Of a DNA stretch of 64,000 bases, positions 10,179 through 20,328 are shown piece by piece (within the stretch, counting starts at the first letter, position 1; the number at the start of each line of letters is the position of its first letter). Location: the NCBI GenBank assembly GCA_037447655.1, contig JBBHKE010001618.1:62001-126000 (forward strand). The letters are read 5' to 3'. Under the pieces are notes generated by a model, which worked only from the letters and a program-made list of their open reading frames with translations, made no database searches and had not been told where the DNA came from. The stretch is from Zygnema cylindricum. Taxonomy: Eukaryota; Streptophyta; Zygnematophyceae; Zygnematales; Zygnemataceae. The translations under genes and the position numbers were made by a program.

Positions 10179-11441
10179 CTAAAGATTGGTAAATTCTACG
10201 GCGAATTCCGATCCCTGGTCGGTCAGAACCTCTGCGGGCGCCGCAAACTGTGACAGGACTCTCAGCAGAAAGGCGTCGGAAATGAACTTGGACTCCTTTC
10301 GGGGCAGGACCACAAGCTCTATCCATTTTGAGAAATGTTCAATCATGACCAGAACGAAACGATTCCCACGTCTGCTGGTCAAAAGAGCTCCCAAAAGATC
10401 CAAAGACCACTTATAAAACATTCCCCTGATGGGAAGAGAATGGAGCTCAGTCCCGCCATTTTTGTCAAAAGATGCCTTAACTCGATCGCAGGAAGAGCAA
10501 GTCTGTACAATTCGCTTGACTTGGTCCCGCAACGCGTGCCACCAGTAAGAGCCTGTAACCAAGGAAGTGGTTCGCTTCTTTTCGAAGTGTCCACATTGTT
10601 TATGGAGATTGGTAATCAAAGTTTCTCGATCTGAGGGAGGGGGAACCACTTTCCTAGTACTGTCTGTCCATTTCCGGAGGAGCACTCCTCGGTCCCACTC
10701 ATACGCCGCCATCCGGGTCTGAACTCGGGATAATGGAATTCCAGCCAAGTGGGGAAGAGGGGATCCCTGCTGAATAGATTGGAGAGCTTCGGAGTCATTC
10801 CAAATGTCTTTCCGTCCGGCTCCCATGGGGGCCTGCCCCTTTACATCTGCTGCAAAAGTTGACAATTCCCCCCCAGATGGAAGAAGCCAAATGAAGGCGG
10901 AGGATGCTCGAATGAGTCCCAAACTGATTTCCGGATCCTCGTCGTGCCGAGCCCCGGTGGAATCCAGGGTCGAAGGATCGGGGTTTCGGCTTAGTCCGTC
11001 GGCATTCCCATGAATTTCCCCTGCCCGGTGGACAATGCTGAAATCATATTCCTGCATGATAAGAACCCATCTGGCGAGTTTGCTGGTCAACTTACTATTT
11101 TCCATGATCCACTTCAAGGGTTGGTGATCGGTGATTAGTGTGAAATGGACCCCGTACAAATAAAGCCTGAAATGCTGGATGGCCCAAACCGCGGCAAGAA
11201 GCTCCCCATGATAATTGCTATAATTTCCCTCAGCTCGGTTATTGCTCCAGCTGGCGTAAGCCACCACATACTCGGCACGTGCGTCGTCAACTTGAGCCAA
11301 AACAGCTCCCAATCCAAACCTGCTCCAATCAGTGTAAAGGAGGAAAGGCCTCTGGTGATCAGGCATCCGGAGCACTAGGTGCTGCTTCAGGGCATCCTTC
11401 AAGAATTGGAAAGCGATCTGCTGTTCCTCGGCCACTGCCAT
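10179..11441 (-). pseudogene. Gypsy RNase H, zinc-binding domain and integrase core
   Basis: 420 residues. RNase H comes first (LLYTDWSRFGLGAVLAQ, YVVAYASWSNN, GELLAAVWAI, LITDHQPLKW, HGNADGLSRNP). An H-x3..H..C-x2-C integrase zinc domain follows (HKQCGHF..., CSSCDRVKA), then the integrase core with DLLG and VLTDQGSEF, giving two of the three catalytic acids. The frame runs into TAG after FTNL, and the third catalytic residue lies just beyond in the same frame. It overlaps the RT frame by about 40 bases in a different frame; a one-base indel near the WQW segment explains that. Apart from these defects the domains look complete. Confidence 0.9.
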
Positions 11442-12265
11442 TCTTGATCTTTCCGTAATAGCTTATTGAGGGGCTGGGCGTGACTACTGAACTCGGGAAT
11501 AAACCTGCGATAGTAGTTAGCCAGGCCGAGAAAGGTGCGCAAGGCAGAAATGTCCTGCGGGGGAGGAAGAGCGTCGAGGGCTGCAACCTTCACCATATGG
11601 GGACCCAATGTCCCAGGAGTTACCTCATGTCCGAGGTAAATGATTTTCTGCACCCCAAAAATACCCTTGCCCGGGTGACATTTCAAGCCCGCTGCTTGAA
11701 GAGCCCGGAGAACGATCTGGATATGCTCCAGGTGTTCTTCAAAGGTCTTGGAAAATATTATCACATCGTCGATGTAGCATTTGGCACAATCGATTCCTCG
11801 GAGCGCTTCGTCCATGGCCCGTTGGAACTTTGCTGGTGCATTCTTCAGTCCGAAAGGCATGTAAATCCACTCATAAAGTCTGGATCCGGCCCAGAATGCC
11901 GTTCTCTCCCGGTGTTTTGGTTCCATGGCAATCTGGTGGAAACCATTCTTCATGTCCAGTGTGGAGAAAATAGTGGCCCCAGCGAGAGAGTCGAATATCT
12001 CTTCCGGAGTTGGCATTGGGTACCGGTCAGGAATGGTGGCCGTGTTCAACATGCGGTAGTCCCCACACATTCGGAAGTCCACAGTTTTCCCGGATGAATC
12101 CTTCTTAGGAGGGAGAACTGTGGGGGAAGCAAACCCATGGAGTCCGGTACTTTCCTGAACCAACCCTGCGTCCACCAAAGTTTGAACCTTTTCAGTAATA
12201 AACTCTTTCTCCTTGAAGCTGAGAGGATATTGTTTCTGCCAAACCGTTGCGGTTTCGTCGATCAA
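11399..12265 (-). pseudogene. Gypsy reverse transcriptase
   Basis: 288 residues with all main RT blocks: FRMCGDYRMLNTATIPDRYP, FSTLDMKNGFHQIAM, YMPFGLKNAPAKFQRAMD, the catalytic YIDDVIIFS, and the thumb with ALRTFLGLANYYRRFIPEF. The catalytic aspartates are intact. Upstream it is in the same frame as the DNMT, separated by TAG (12368) and a TGA at about 12282 within the DNMT-RT linker. At the 3' end a frameshift displaces RNase H. Only the flanking lesions argue against function. Confidence 0.9.
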
Positions 12266-12367
12266 ATCTATCCGAAAGGGGGTTCATTTGTAGATTCCGA
12301 CGTCTGTTTCGGACCATGAGAAAACCTGAGTGTTTCTAGCCAAGAGTTCTGTTAGCTGTTCTTTCTG

Positions 12368-13834
12368 CTACGGGTCCAGCTGCTCCCTCAGAGTCCAGTC
12401 CATTTTTCCCGGCTCAACCGCAACCCAAGCTTTCGGTGGTCTTCCCCAGAGGTTGATGTCGAATTCTAGCCCAACCTGTGGATCTGCCTCTATTCCTCCG
12501 GATAATACTTTACTGCCGACAACTTTTGCTATGCTGTCTCCTTCTAAGCTCCCCCCCGCTGAAGGAACTCTCGGGTGTAGATTTTTTCTCTTTTCTCTCC
12601 CCCCCTCAAGCTGCAAAGTTGCTTGCATGGACAGTAACTGTGGAGCTTGAAGGTAATTTCTGCGTGAATCTGGAGCGTGGAGATTGGAATAGGCAAGAGC
12701 ATTCTTTACAACCCATGTAATGGAATTTAAATCCATGCTTTGACCTATGAGGCTGCACCGCTGTAGGTCTAAAATACCTGGTGCTGCCGTGGTTTCCGGA
12801 TGAAACCCCATTGCCTGTTCTCGTTCCGATATGGTTGGTGCTGTCCATAGTCTTTCCTTGCTGTCAAAAATCATTCCAGCTGCTCCTTTCCGGTAGGCGT
12901 GACTGTGAGGAAAAGATACCAACGTGGGTAGTGCTCGACGTGGGAATCCGGGGGTATTGCATTGGAAAAATGGAGTACGATCAGGTTTGGTTACAGGTGT
13001 CGACATTCTTCCTTTCCCAAGTATCTGCTGTACTGAAATCTGGGGGTCGGGGGTTTGTTTCTGCAACAGTTGATGGAGGACTGGAAGAGGGATCATATTG
13101 GTCCAATATGCCCGCAGCCTGTGCGCTCGAGATCCCATTTGAGCAGCGTCAAAAACCAAGGGAGCTTCCAGAATACGAGTTACCTGATTCCAACTTTCTG
13201 CAACCTGCTTTCGTTTATCATCCCCCGGGTGGACATTCTCCAGAATATACCCCACTGGTGTGTCCTGGAGCTGCTGAATCCACGATATCAATGTAATCAT
13301 CCGATAGAAGGTTCCACTGCGGCGATCCTGATGTCCTCTTCCTTGTCCAGCTAGGGAGTATCCCTGACAAGGCCATCCCGCCACAACCAGATCTACTCTT
13401 CCCAGACTAGCTAAATGCGGTGCCATTATATTATCCACATTCTGGGGAAGACTTCGGTGAGCTGTGGAAATGGAAGACACTGGAAGCTGTTGAGGGTATA
13501 GGCGGTGGAGTTGATGTAGGCGGTGTTCGCTGACAGCTCGAGCTTCTGGTGAAATTTCCACTGCTGTGTATGACTCCACCCGATACCCTGCCTTTAGAAC
13601 TGCTTCCAAATCAGAACTGATTCCCGAAAATAAAGATAGAATCCGAAGTCCGGAGTCTGGGACTGTCAATGACACCACTTGTCGATTAAAGTCCCCTCTT
13701 CCAGTCTTGGTTTGTAAAACATCTGACTGGATCGTCGAATCTGTTTCGGTAATTGTAAGGCCGAGAAGGTTTGATCCACTCCCCGCCGAAGTTTCCCCCC
13801 CTTCAATAATCTGTCTGTGTATTCCCTTTCCCAC
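12368..13834 (-). CDS. C5-cytosine DNA methyltransferase within retrotransposon pol
   Basis: 488 residues with no internal stop. S-adenosylmethionine-dependent transfer of a methyl group to cytosine C5 in DNA is expected. Motif I is LSLFSGISSDLEAVLKAG (about 66-83), motif II has an acidic residue in AVEIS (91-95), motif IV is AGWPCQGYS with the catalytic Cys at 156, motif VI is LENV (198-201), and motif VIII is GSRAHRLRAYW (234-244). A recognition region with PTLVSFPHSHAY follows, then SEREQAMGF and LIGQSMDLN as motifs IX-X. The order is canonical, not permuted as in plant DRM; the GSRAHR block recalls the DNMT3/DRM clade, but that placement needs a tree. The last 100 residues are a linker into RT in the same frame. 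No UBA, BAH, chromo or PWWP domain is visible. The start codon is a guess, as a frameshift from the protease frame is also possible. Confidence 0.92.
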   Translation of the reverse strand: MGKGIHRQIIEGGETSAGSGSNLLGLTITETDSTIQSDVLQTKTGRGDFNRQVVSLTVPDSGLRILSLFSGISSDLEAVLKAGYRVESYTAVEISPEARAVSEHRLHQLHRLYPQQLPVSSISTAHRSLPQNVDNIMAPHLASLGRVDLVVAGWPCQGYSLAGQGRGHQDRRSGTFYRMITLISWIQQLQDTPVGYILENVHPGDDKRKQVAESWNQVTRILEAPLVFDAAQMGSRAHRLRAYWTNMIPLPVLHQLLQKQTPDPQISVQQILGKGRMSTPVTKPDRTPFFQCNTPGFPRRALPTLVSFPHSHAYRKGAAGMIFDSKERLWTAPTISEREQAMGFHPETTAAPGILDLQRCSLIGQSMDLNSITWVVKNALAYSNLHAPDSRRNYLQAPQLLSMQATLQLEGGREKRKNLHPRVPSAGGSLEGDSIAKVVGSKVLSGGIEADPQVGLEFDINLWGRPPKAWVAVEPGKMDWTLREQLDP

Positions 13835-13854
13835 CGCTTGGAAATCGGGAATTG

Positions 13855-15729
13855 CTAGATGTCTTCGGCAATATCTGTGGAACTGTCAAACAACTCCGCC
13901 GGAGAGGTGGTAGAATACACGGGGTAACAGCCAGACACCGGAACATTTGTCTTTCCCCGGTTCCATAAATCCAAAGGAACCACAACTTTGGTTCCTTCGG
14001 GATTTCCTGGGTCCTGAACTGTACATTGCTCCTTCCAAACACTCAAACTCATATTCATGCGGGTCCAAGTTGCCATTCCCAACAGAATTTCAAACTGATT
14101 CCCTTCTACCACTAAGAAAGGAAGTCTAATTTTCACCTTCTGTCCCGCATCATCTGAGAACTCAATGTCCATGGCTTTGATGATTCCATGGACTGGCTGA
14201 TTGCTGGTGCTAACTATGCTCAAGCAGATGTTACTCGGGCAGATCTGGGGTCTGAGTTCTTCCGGCATTTTCTGCAATGCAGAAGTAGTAATGAGGTTGG
14301 GAAGTGCTCCGGTATCAACCACAGCGTCTTGATACCCGCCGTACCCGTTCAGTTTGAAATTCCCTGTCCGGTTCAGAATGAGTGCTACGGACAAAGTTAT
14401 GTAGTCCCTATCCGCCATAGGGGTCTTAGGATCTGAAGACAAGTATACCGCCGTGGGTGGTGTCACCCTGTCGACTTTGTCTTTTCCAGAATGGATCTCT
14501 TCTCCCAGGGCCTGAATGAGGATCTCTTTTGGCAGATTATGGGAGGAAGCAAGGGTCTTGACATGGGTCAAGGCATAAGGCATCAAATGCCGGACCAGCA
14601 TAACAGCAAGCTTGGAGGAATGGAGCGGAGCTTTTGAGGAGGATGTAGGCGAAATTTGTTCCTGATCCGGTTCTATCTCTTCGTTGCCATCAGTTTCAGA
14701 ACCGGAATCGGGTACGGGTGGAGTTTTTGGTGCATCCTCGTCCGGGCGTTCGGCCATAAACCGCTCAAACCAATCCTGAGTGCTCTGTTTGTCCTCTTCC
14801 TGTGATTTTGTCTCCGGCTGCAGTTTCTCTTTCCTGTAATTTTCGAAACCGGTAGGCAATTTAGGTTGAGTAGGAAGAGGAGGGGGTTGAGTGGGCTTGA
14901 TCCCAAGGCCTATGTCATTGTTCAGAATGACTGCCCTGGGCGTGAAGGACAAAGGCCTGGTGGCCTTCCGGTTGTGGTCCTTTGGAACCATTTTCCGCTC
15001 GTCTCTCCTTTGATCCGAGGTTGAGGAGCGGAGTTGTCTTCGACCATCACCCACTCCAACATTCCAGGCTCCGTGCAGGAAATTGCTGGCATGGTGGGCA
15101 TTTGGGGGTTCCAAATCCCAGCCCATCATATCGTCTTCGTTAGCCCCCGATGTACTTTGAAGCTCAAGCTCCGCTAGCTTTTGTAGTAACTCTTGCTTCT
15201 GTCTTTGGAGTCGTTGCGCTGCCGTAAGTGGAGCAGGCCGGTAAGTCGACCCCAATCGAAGTGCAGCCAATTCTGCCGCCATGGCAGCCATCTGCTGACT
15301 TTGTTGTTGGATTATTATCTCCAATGTAAGTCTGACTGGAGCAGTCGTTAATTGTTCCGGTGTCACTGGTGTAAGCAGCACTGGGCGCTCCCAAGGGTAA
15401 AGGAGTTGTAGGGGAAGAGGGTTAACGGCAGTCTCTCCTCCTCCCGTGAACAGAGCAAATTGCATCATTTCCTTCGGGATCCCGTTCTTCCGGAAACATT
15501 GCCCCTCCTTGTGCCCCATAAAACCACACGCCTCGCATTTGTGACCCTCGGTGGTATACTTGCTCCGAATCTCGTTGGAGATCTGAGCATCGTCGAACTT
15601 GGGCAGTTTGATTTGCCGCAGTTGGGACTGGGACATTTTCGAAGTTTCGCTCCGTGGAGTGGGTCGGTAATTGTTCTTAGTGACCGGTGTTCTCTCCCCC
15701 CCCCCCAGCTCCTTTGAGTCGTTCTTCAT
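13855..15729 (-). CDS. Gypsy Gag C-terminal zinc knuckle and aspartic protease
   Basis: 624 residues. Near residue 65 is a canonical CCHC knuckle, CEACGFMGHKEGQC (nucleic-acid binding in nucleocapsid). A long Gln/Pro-rich stretch follows, with LAALRL coiled-coil-like sequence. Around residues 475-575 is a retroviral-type aspartic protease with the catalytic VDTGALPN and the later LPFLVVEGNQFEILLGM box. It overlaps the end of the Gag frame at a run of eleven Gs (15696-15706) in a different frame. It ends at TAG (13855), about 20 bases before the first Met of the DNMT frame. It would release Gag, DNMT, RT and integrase from the polyprotein. Confidence 0.85.
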   Translation of the reverse strand: MKNDSKELGGGERTPVTKNNYRPTPRSETSKMSQSQLRQIKLPKFDDAQISNEIRSKYTTEGHKCEACGFMGHKEGQCFRKNGIPKEMMQFALFTGGGETAVNPLPLQLLYPWERPVLLTPVTPEQLTTAPVRLTLEIIIQQQSQQMAAMAAELAALRLGSTYRPAPLTAAQRLQRQKQELLQKLAELELQSTSGANEDDMMGWDLEPPNAHHASNFLHGAWNVGVGDGRRQLRSSTSDQRRDERKMVPKDHNRKATRPLSFTPRAVILNNDIGLGIKPTQPPPLPTQPKLPTGFENYRKEKLQPETKSQEEDKQSTQDWFERFMAERPDEDAPKTPPVPDSGSETDGNEEIEPDQEQISPTSSSKAPLHSSKLAVMLVRHLMPYALTHVKTLASSHNLPKEILIQALGEEIHSGKDKVDRVTPPTAVYLSSDPKTPMADRDYITLSVALILNRTGNFKLNGYGGYQDAVVDTGALPNLITTSALQKMPEELRPQICPSNICLSIVSTSNQPVHGIIKAMDIEFSDDAGQKVKIRLPFLVVEGNQFEILLGMATWTRMNMSLSVWKEQCTVQDPGNPEGTKVVVPLDLWNRGKTNVPVSGCYPVYSTTSPAELFDSSTDIAEDI

Positions 15730-16402
15730 GTTGCTTCTGGTTCCTCTCCGAACGTTCTATCTCCCATTCTTTCAACTTGAGGGCTAGCTCCGGTTTGAGT
15801 GTCCTGCTGCAGCGTTTCCATCCATGTCCAGGTTGTTGCCAATTTAGGCAATTGTACAGAATCACCCGATCGTCGGCCCCCATTGCAGGTTCTGGCCCGC
15901 TGTCCACAACTTGCTTCCCTTTAAGCTTCCGCAAAGCTTGGAGTTCCGCTTGTTCTTCCCCACTTAAGGAAGTTTCCCCGGCGAATCCTGAAAAATTCGC
16001 TCTTGCCTTGCCGGTCACGGCAATTTCTCTCGCCTCACTGTGAACAAAGTGGTCGTATAACTTCATGGCCACCAGGGATATGTCCTTGGCCGAGGGATTT
16101 ATGTCCTGGATGGCCTGTCCTGCGATCCAGTTATCCAGGGCAGTCTGCCCTGTCGGTCCGAAGGAATTACGGACAGCAATGAAATACTTTGTCGCCATTG
16201 CGGGAAGGTCAATGGTAGACAGCTTAGTCTTCTGACAAAGACTAGAGAGGCGGTTAAAAAGTGTCTGAGGCGTCTCATTCTTGAAACACCGGAATTTCGT
16301 GAATTCCTTGATAGCTGACTCATTCCTCTCGGTGTAGAGGAGTCTCCAGATGTTTAGAAGAGTGGTGCAAGGGGTGGGATTTGCCACCATACGAGTCGCA
16401 GC
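15677..16402 (-). pseudogene. Gypsy Gag capsid-like region with damaged zinc knuckle
   Basis: 237 residues from Met at 16390, continuing the upstream Gag frame after TAG at 16403. The segment LNIWRLLYTERNESAIKEF, then LFNRLSSLCQKTK, resembles a retrotransposon capsid (UBN2/Retrotrans_gag type). A zinc-knuckle-like motif C-LNWQQPGH-GWKRC lacks the second cysteine, which reads Trp. The frame ends at TAA (15677) after running into the G11 tract, where the protease frame takes over. Confidence 0.75.
15696..15706 (-). promoter_or_regulatory. G11 homopolymer at the Gag-protease frame junction
   Basis: Eleven Cs on the plus strand, so eleven Gs in the sense strand, lie exactly where the Gag frame (ends 15677) and the protease frame (opens 15729) overlap. 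Many LTR elements express Pol by ribosomal frameshifting in such an overlap. A mutational or assembly slip in the homopolymer would look the same. Confidence 0.35.
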
Positions 16403-19089
16403 CTAGGCTGACTGAATTGCTTGCAGCTGGTTAACATAGGCCCTCCCTTGGGCCTGCAACTTCATATCATTGGTGAAGGTAGCTGTTACAGGGGTCGCCG
16501 CTGCGGCAGCCAAATCTGCCTCCGCTCGTAAAACTTCAGCATCCAGGGCCGGATCTGAGATTTTGATGCTTGGAGCCATCAAGAGAGGTTGACGCTCCTT
16601 ATAATCTGCCAACGCCCCTCCAGAGAGGTAGTTGACCATCATGGGAAAGAGAGTTGTTTCGAAGTTGTCTGGAATAGCTCCTCCCCTGTAATTATTGATT
16701 TCCGATTGAGTGAAAGATTTCCACAACAACTCTAAATCTGAGAAAGCGATCCCTGAGCTGTCCCCTGTAAATATTTGAATATCCCCCATTTCTTTCTCTT
16801 CTTCCGCTGGTTGGGTGAACTGGGAAAAGGAAAGGCCGATGGGACTAACGAACTGTGCCGGCGAAGTAACCCCTTTGTCCTCCTCTTCGGGACCGGAACC
16901 GCCTTCTCCTCCGGTAGGAGATGCTGTTCTGCTAGGCGCGGATACTCCTCCCGCAGAGGAAGTACCAACCCCTGAAAGGATGGTTGGAGGAAGGGTATTC
17001 CTCACGGGAAGAATTCCTGGCCCTTGGGGAGCAGAGGGTATTTGCGTCTGAAGACTTGACTAGCCTGGGGTCGCAAAAGGAAGGGCCCACTCCCCTGCGT
17101 CCACTCCTCGATATCCACGGGAATACCTTTCGTCTTGACGAACTGTCTCCTCTGAAGGGATGTGGATCCGAGGTCTGTTCAAAGGTTGATCTCCGGGCAG
17201 AGATGGAGAAGAAGACGACGAAGGTCCGTTCTGAGGAGAAGGAGTTTGTCTTCGAAAAGGAGTCTGTTTCCGGGGCTGTCTTCGAGAGGTTTCAGGAGGT
17301 GGAGTTCCGGAACTAGAGGAGGGGAAACGCCTGTGAGGAGGGGAGTATACGTCGTACTTATAGGGTAAATTCAGCGGACCTGGGGACCCACGGTCGGCTT
17401 CAGTAAGAGAAACAAAAAGAGATGGAGAGGAGATGGGATTGTCCCGAGGTTTTGCTGCCGGAGCCTCGGAGTGGGAAGTAGGAGGAGGAGGAGGGAAAGG
17501 AGGAGGATCACGGGACAGTCTGGGTGGAGGAGAAGGAGGTGTAGACGGTCTCAAGGGGATGTGAATTCTTTCGTCCGGTCGTAACTCCACTAAGGCCTCA
17601 ACAGCTTCAAAAACCTCCACCGAAACAAAAGAAGGCTCTTCCCGCGGAGCCGCTTCGAGTTCAGACGGTAAATCTGCACCCAAACCCCCAATATTAGGTC
17701 TTGTGTCTACCCCCTCTTCTCGCTGAAGAGGAGGTTCCTGACCAATCTCCGAAGGAGGAGCCTGGGGTGGAGCTTCGGGCGGGGTTTCCGCTACTGGTGT
17801 TGGAGGGATCCGCCCACTGAGGATCCCACTGGACCTCCGCCTAGCTTCCCGGATGAGATTCTATTCCTGCTCCCACAACTTCCTCCGTTCTTCCTCCAAC
17901 GCTTCCCAATCTACTGTAACGGGTCCAGTCCCCGCCGTAGCCGAGCCCTGAGATTTTAAAATTTCCACTAGTTCCTTAGCCCTTTCCACTACTCCGGTCA
18001 GATCAGCTATCCCTGCTCCTAAAATTTTTGGATCTGTAGGCCTGGCTCGAAACAATCCCTCGGACAACTCTTCTGGTTCGGTTTCCGGAACCTCTGGGTC
18101 AGTGGGTTTGGGTCGCCAGAACCCTCCATCAGGGCGGACCCGGGGTGCCGGAGGGGTAGATCTCTCGGTGGAGACTGGCACTGGCGTTGGGGAAGGTTCT
18201 TCCTTGGGAATAGGTGCAAATCTACCCTTGCTATCCCTGTGGTCAAACTTCTTCCCCCTCCCCGGCTCTGGAACCCCGCTATCGCTGCCACCTGCTCTCC
18301 TACGAGACCTCGAAGCTGGGCGCCCCCGGGACGGTCGGCTTGCTGCAGTGTCTTGGGAAGAAGATGGAGGAGGGCGAGAAGGAGGAGCCCTCCTGGGCCG
18401 TTCCCGCAAGGACTGGGAGGAACCACTCTCTGAAGAGCTACTTAGAATCTCCACTACCCCTCCCACTGGTTTAACCACCCGAGGTCGATCCGACCGAGAC
18501 ACTCTTTGCACCAACTCCTGCTTAACCTTCAGTTCATGAAGATCATGAAGAGCAAGGAGTTCCTTTCGACCAGGGCGGCTGGGATCCGTCAAAACCGCAG
18601 GGTCAATCTGAATTTCGGCCCTGGGAATCTTTGATCTGGTGTGAAGCCCGACCTCCGGAAGGGGACCCAAAAGGGGCTCCCGCTGAGCTTGCCTCTTTGG
18701 CCTGGCCCGGGGTAACACTCGGTTTCTTTCTTGAGCCTGTGCTCTGGACTCCTTTCTTTCCTCGGCAAAGGTTCTGGAGGCCTCCGCCAAGGAGGGAAAA
18801 TGTTCAGAGTGAGGCTAGGAGGAGATGGGGGCGAAGTTTGTGGTTCGGGTGGTTTTGGAGGAGTTTCAACCCTAACAGGTTCAGGCATCATCCCCTGGAG
18901 AAACCGCTCTATGTTGGCAGGCGAGGTAAAGGGGATGGATTCTTCGGGAACCTGTGACTCTTCTTCTGATACCAAAGCTTCTTGATTCGCCTGTTCTTCC
19001 GGCCTAGCACCGGAGAGATTCTTATCTGGAGCTTCACCTCCCCCCATGATGACGAAAGTCTCGAAAGAAAAATTAACGACAGGGCACAA
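16403..19089 (-). pseudogene. Gypsy Gag N-terminal, Pro/Ser/Glu-rich region
   Basis: One long frame (18790 down to 16403) broken by TAG codons at 17861 and 17060 and ended by a third at 16403. A different frame (19089-18589) supplies the likely start, MGGGEAPDKN at 19047 or an upstream Met. The protein is low-complexity: PPRLSRDPPPFPPPPPTS, SRSRRRAGGS and charged stretches, consistent with a disordered Gag N-terminus. The last 150 residues (LLWKSFTQSEINNYRGG onward) look folded. I cannot assign any other function. Opposite-strand frames here follow from its Pro/Ser codons and are not genes. Confidence 0.65.
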
Positions 19090-19173
19090 TACTCGCTTCC
19101 GCCAAGAGAGCTTCTAAAGTCAAAAAGCTACTATCCCCTCTAATCCGAAGGAGACAGGTCGCTTTTCAGTACT

Positions 19174-20324
19174 GTGCTTAATCCACAGGAAGTCTATAGC
19201 ATTCGTTCCCTCAAAACCCACTGTTTTGATGCCAGGAAATTGCAGTTTTACTCCGGGAAGTCCCCGCCAAAGCAAAAGAGACTACAAGTGAAGACACAAA
19301 CGCACTACCACGTGGACATATAAAAATAAATAGGAATGGCTGTTTCAGATTTAACAATATCACCTTGACCGCAGAAATTAAAATATAAGATGGAAGATAT
19401 AAAAGATGGCGAAGCAAGCTTAACATACCCTGGCAAATCTCTCCTGATGGCAGCGTAAATAGGTATGATACTCCTTCAACCCTCGGTGTCCGCAGCTCAG
19501 AACCGACTAGACTCTTCTCAATTTCAAGCAGCGAAAAATCCAAAAATCACCCAAAGGGAAGGCAGTGCCAACCGCCAACCCGAACTATGATTCCCAAAAT
19601 GGACAAATCCAAAACAGAGATGGCAATAGAGTCAAACAACACAAAGATTCTCTAAAAGAAGGTTTGTTGGAATTTTTGAGGGTTTTCACAGGAGGCAGTA
19701 CTGAAAAGCAACCTGTCTCCTTCGGCCCCAAGTGCCTTATACAGCAAAAGCTTGTCCAGTTCAGGTCCCAAAAGTCAAACCTACGCTATTAGCCAATGAG
19801 CGGCCAGCAACGGCAATCAAACTGACATAAGACAAAATAATGTGTACTACGCTTGGGGCAAAAAGTTGGACCTCTGACTACGGCTAGATCCGCGGCCGGA
19901 AGTTATTATTTGTTCCATAGTTTTTAAGACAAAATACTAAAAGGACACGGAAGTGCCAAACTTTGACTTAATGTAATAAATTAACCACTGGTCAGTTGAA
20001 TCTGAACTAAATTGCTACAGACAGCTGACAGCGAAATCTAGATTACAGTCCGGAAGTCTACGTGGCAATCCACAATGTACCCTCCACTAGGGCTGGTGGA
20101 AGCTAGTACTAGGTGACAGAACTGCGATCTTTCAGACGGTAGAACTTTGTCGTCTAGCCTCCGTTAGGCACGAAACAAAGTGCGTCTTGTTCAGTAGAGG
20201 AAATACTTCAATCCTTTCGGCGGGTTGCGCTGGCTTCTCCGTAATCTGAGAATAGTACGGGTCGGAAGGGTACGGAAATCCTTGGTAAGATAGAAGTGTG
20301 CCTGAAAAGCACTCGAGCTTGACA
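19174..20324 (-). repeat. Gypsy terminal repeat, part B' only (element 5' end)
   Basis: Close direct copy of 7860-9035, ending TTGACA next to ATTC. Part A, expected between here and gag if the LTR is B plus A, is absent. Instead TGGATTAAGCAC (element strand) leads towards gag; it begins TGG as primer-binding sites do, but I could not match it to a known tRNA 3' end. Confidence 0.75.
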
Positions 20325-20328
20325 ATTC

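Larger units (their letters stand above)
7588..20324 (-). mobile_element. Ty3/gypsy element encoding DNMT and PHD finger (copy 2)
   Basis: A 12.7-kb minus-strand element. Reading direction order: terminal repeat part B' (20324-19174), Gag (19089-15677), protease (15729-13855), DNMT (13834-12368), RT (12265-11399), RNase H plus integrase core (11441-10179), integrase C-part with PHD finger (10121-9348), then repeat parts A', B and A. ATTC lies directly outside both ends (7584-7587 and 20325-20328), and the ends read TGTCAAGC and GCTCGACA on the element strand. The host site is a copia RT gene, whose halves join sensibly when the element is removed. Gag and pol carry several stops and frame changes, so this copy is probably no longer autonomous. 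Confidence 0.9.

Noticed and set aside
11480-12097. 205-codon plus-strand ORF
   Set aside because: It is the antisense of the RT gene and has no domain; similar plus-strand frames across 9.4-18.9 kb are shadows of gag-pol.
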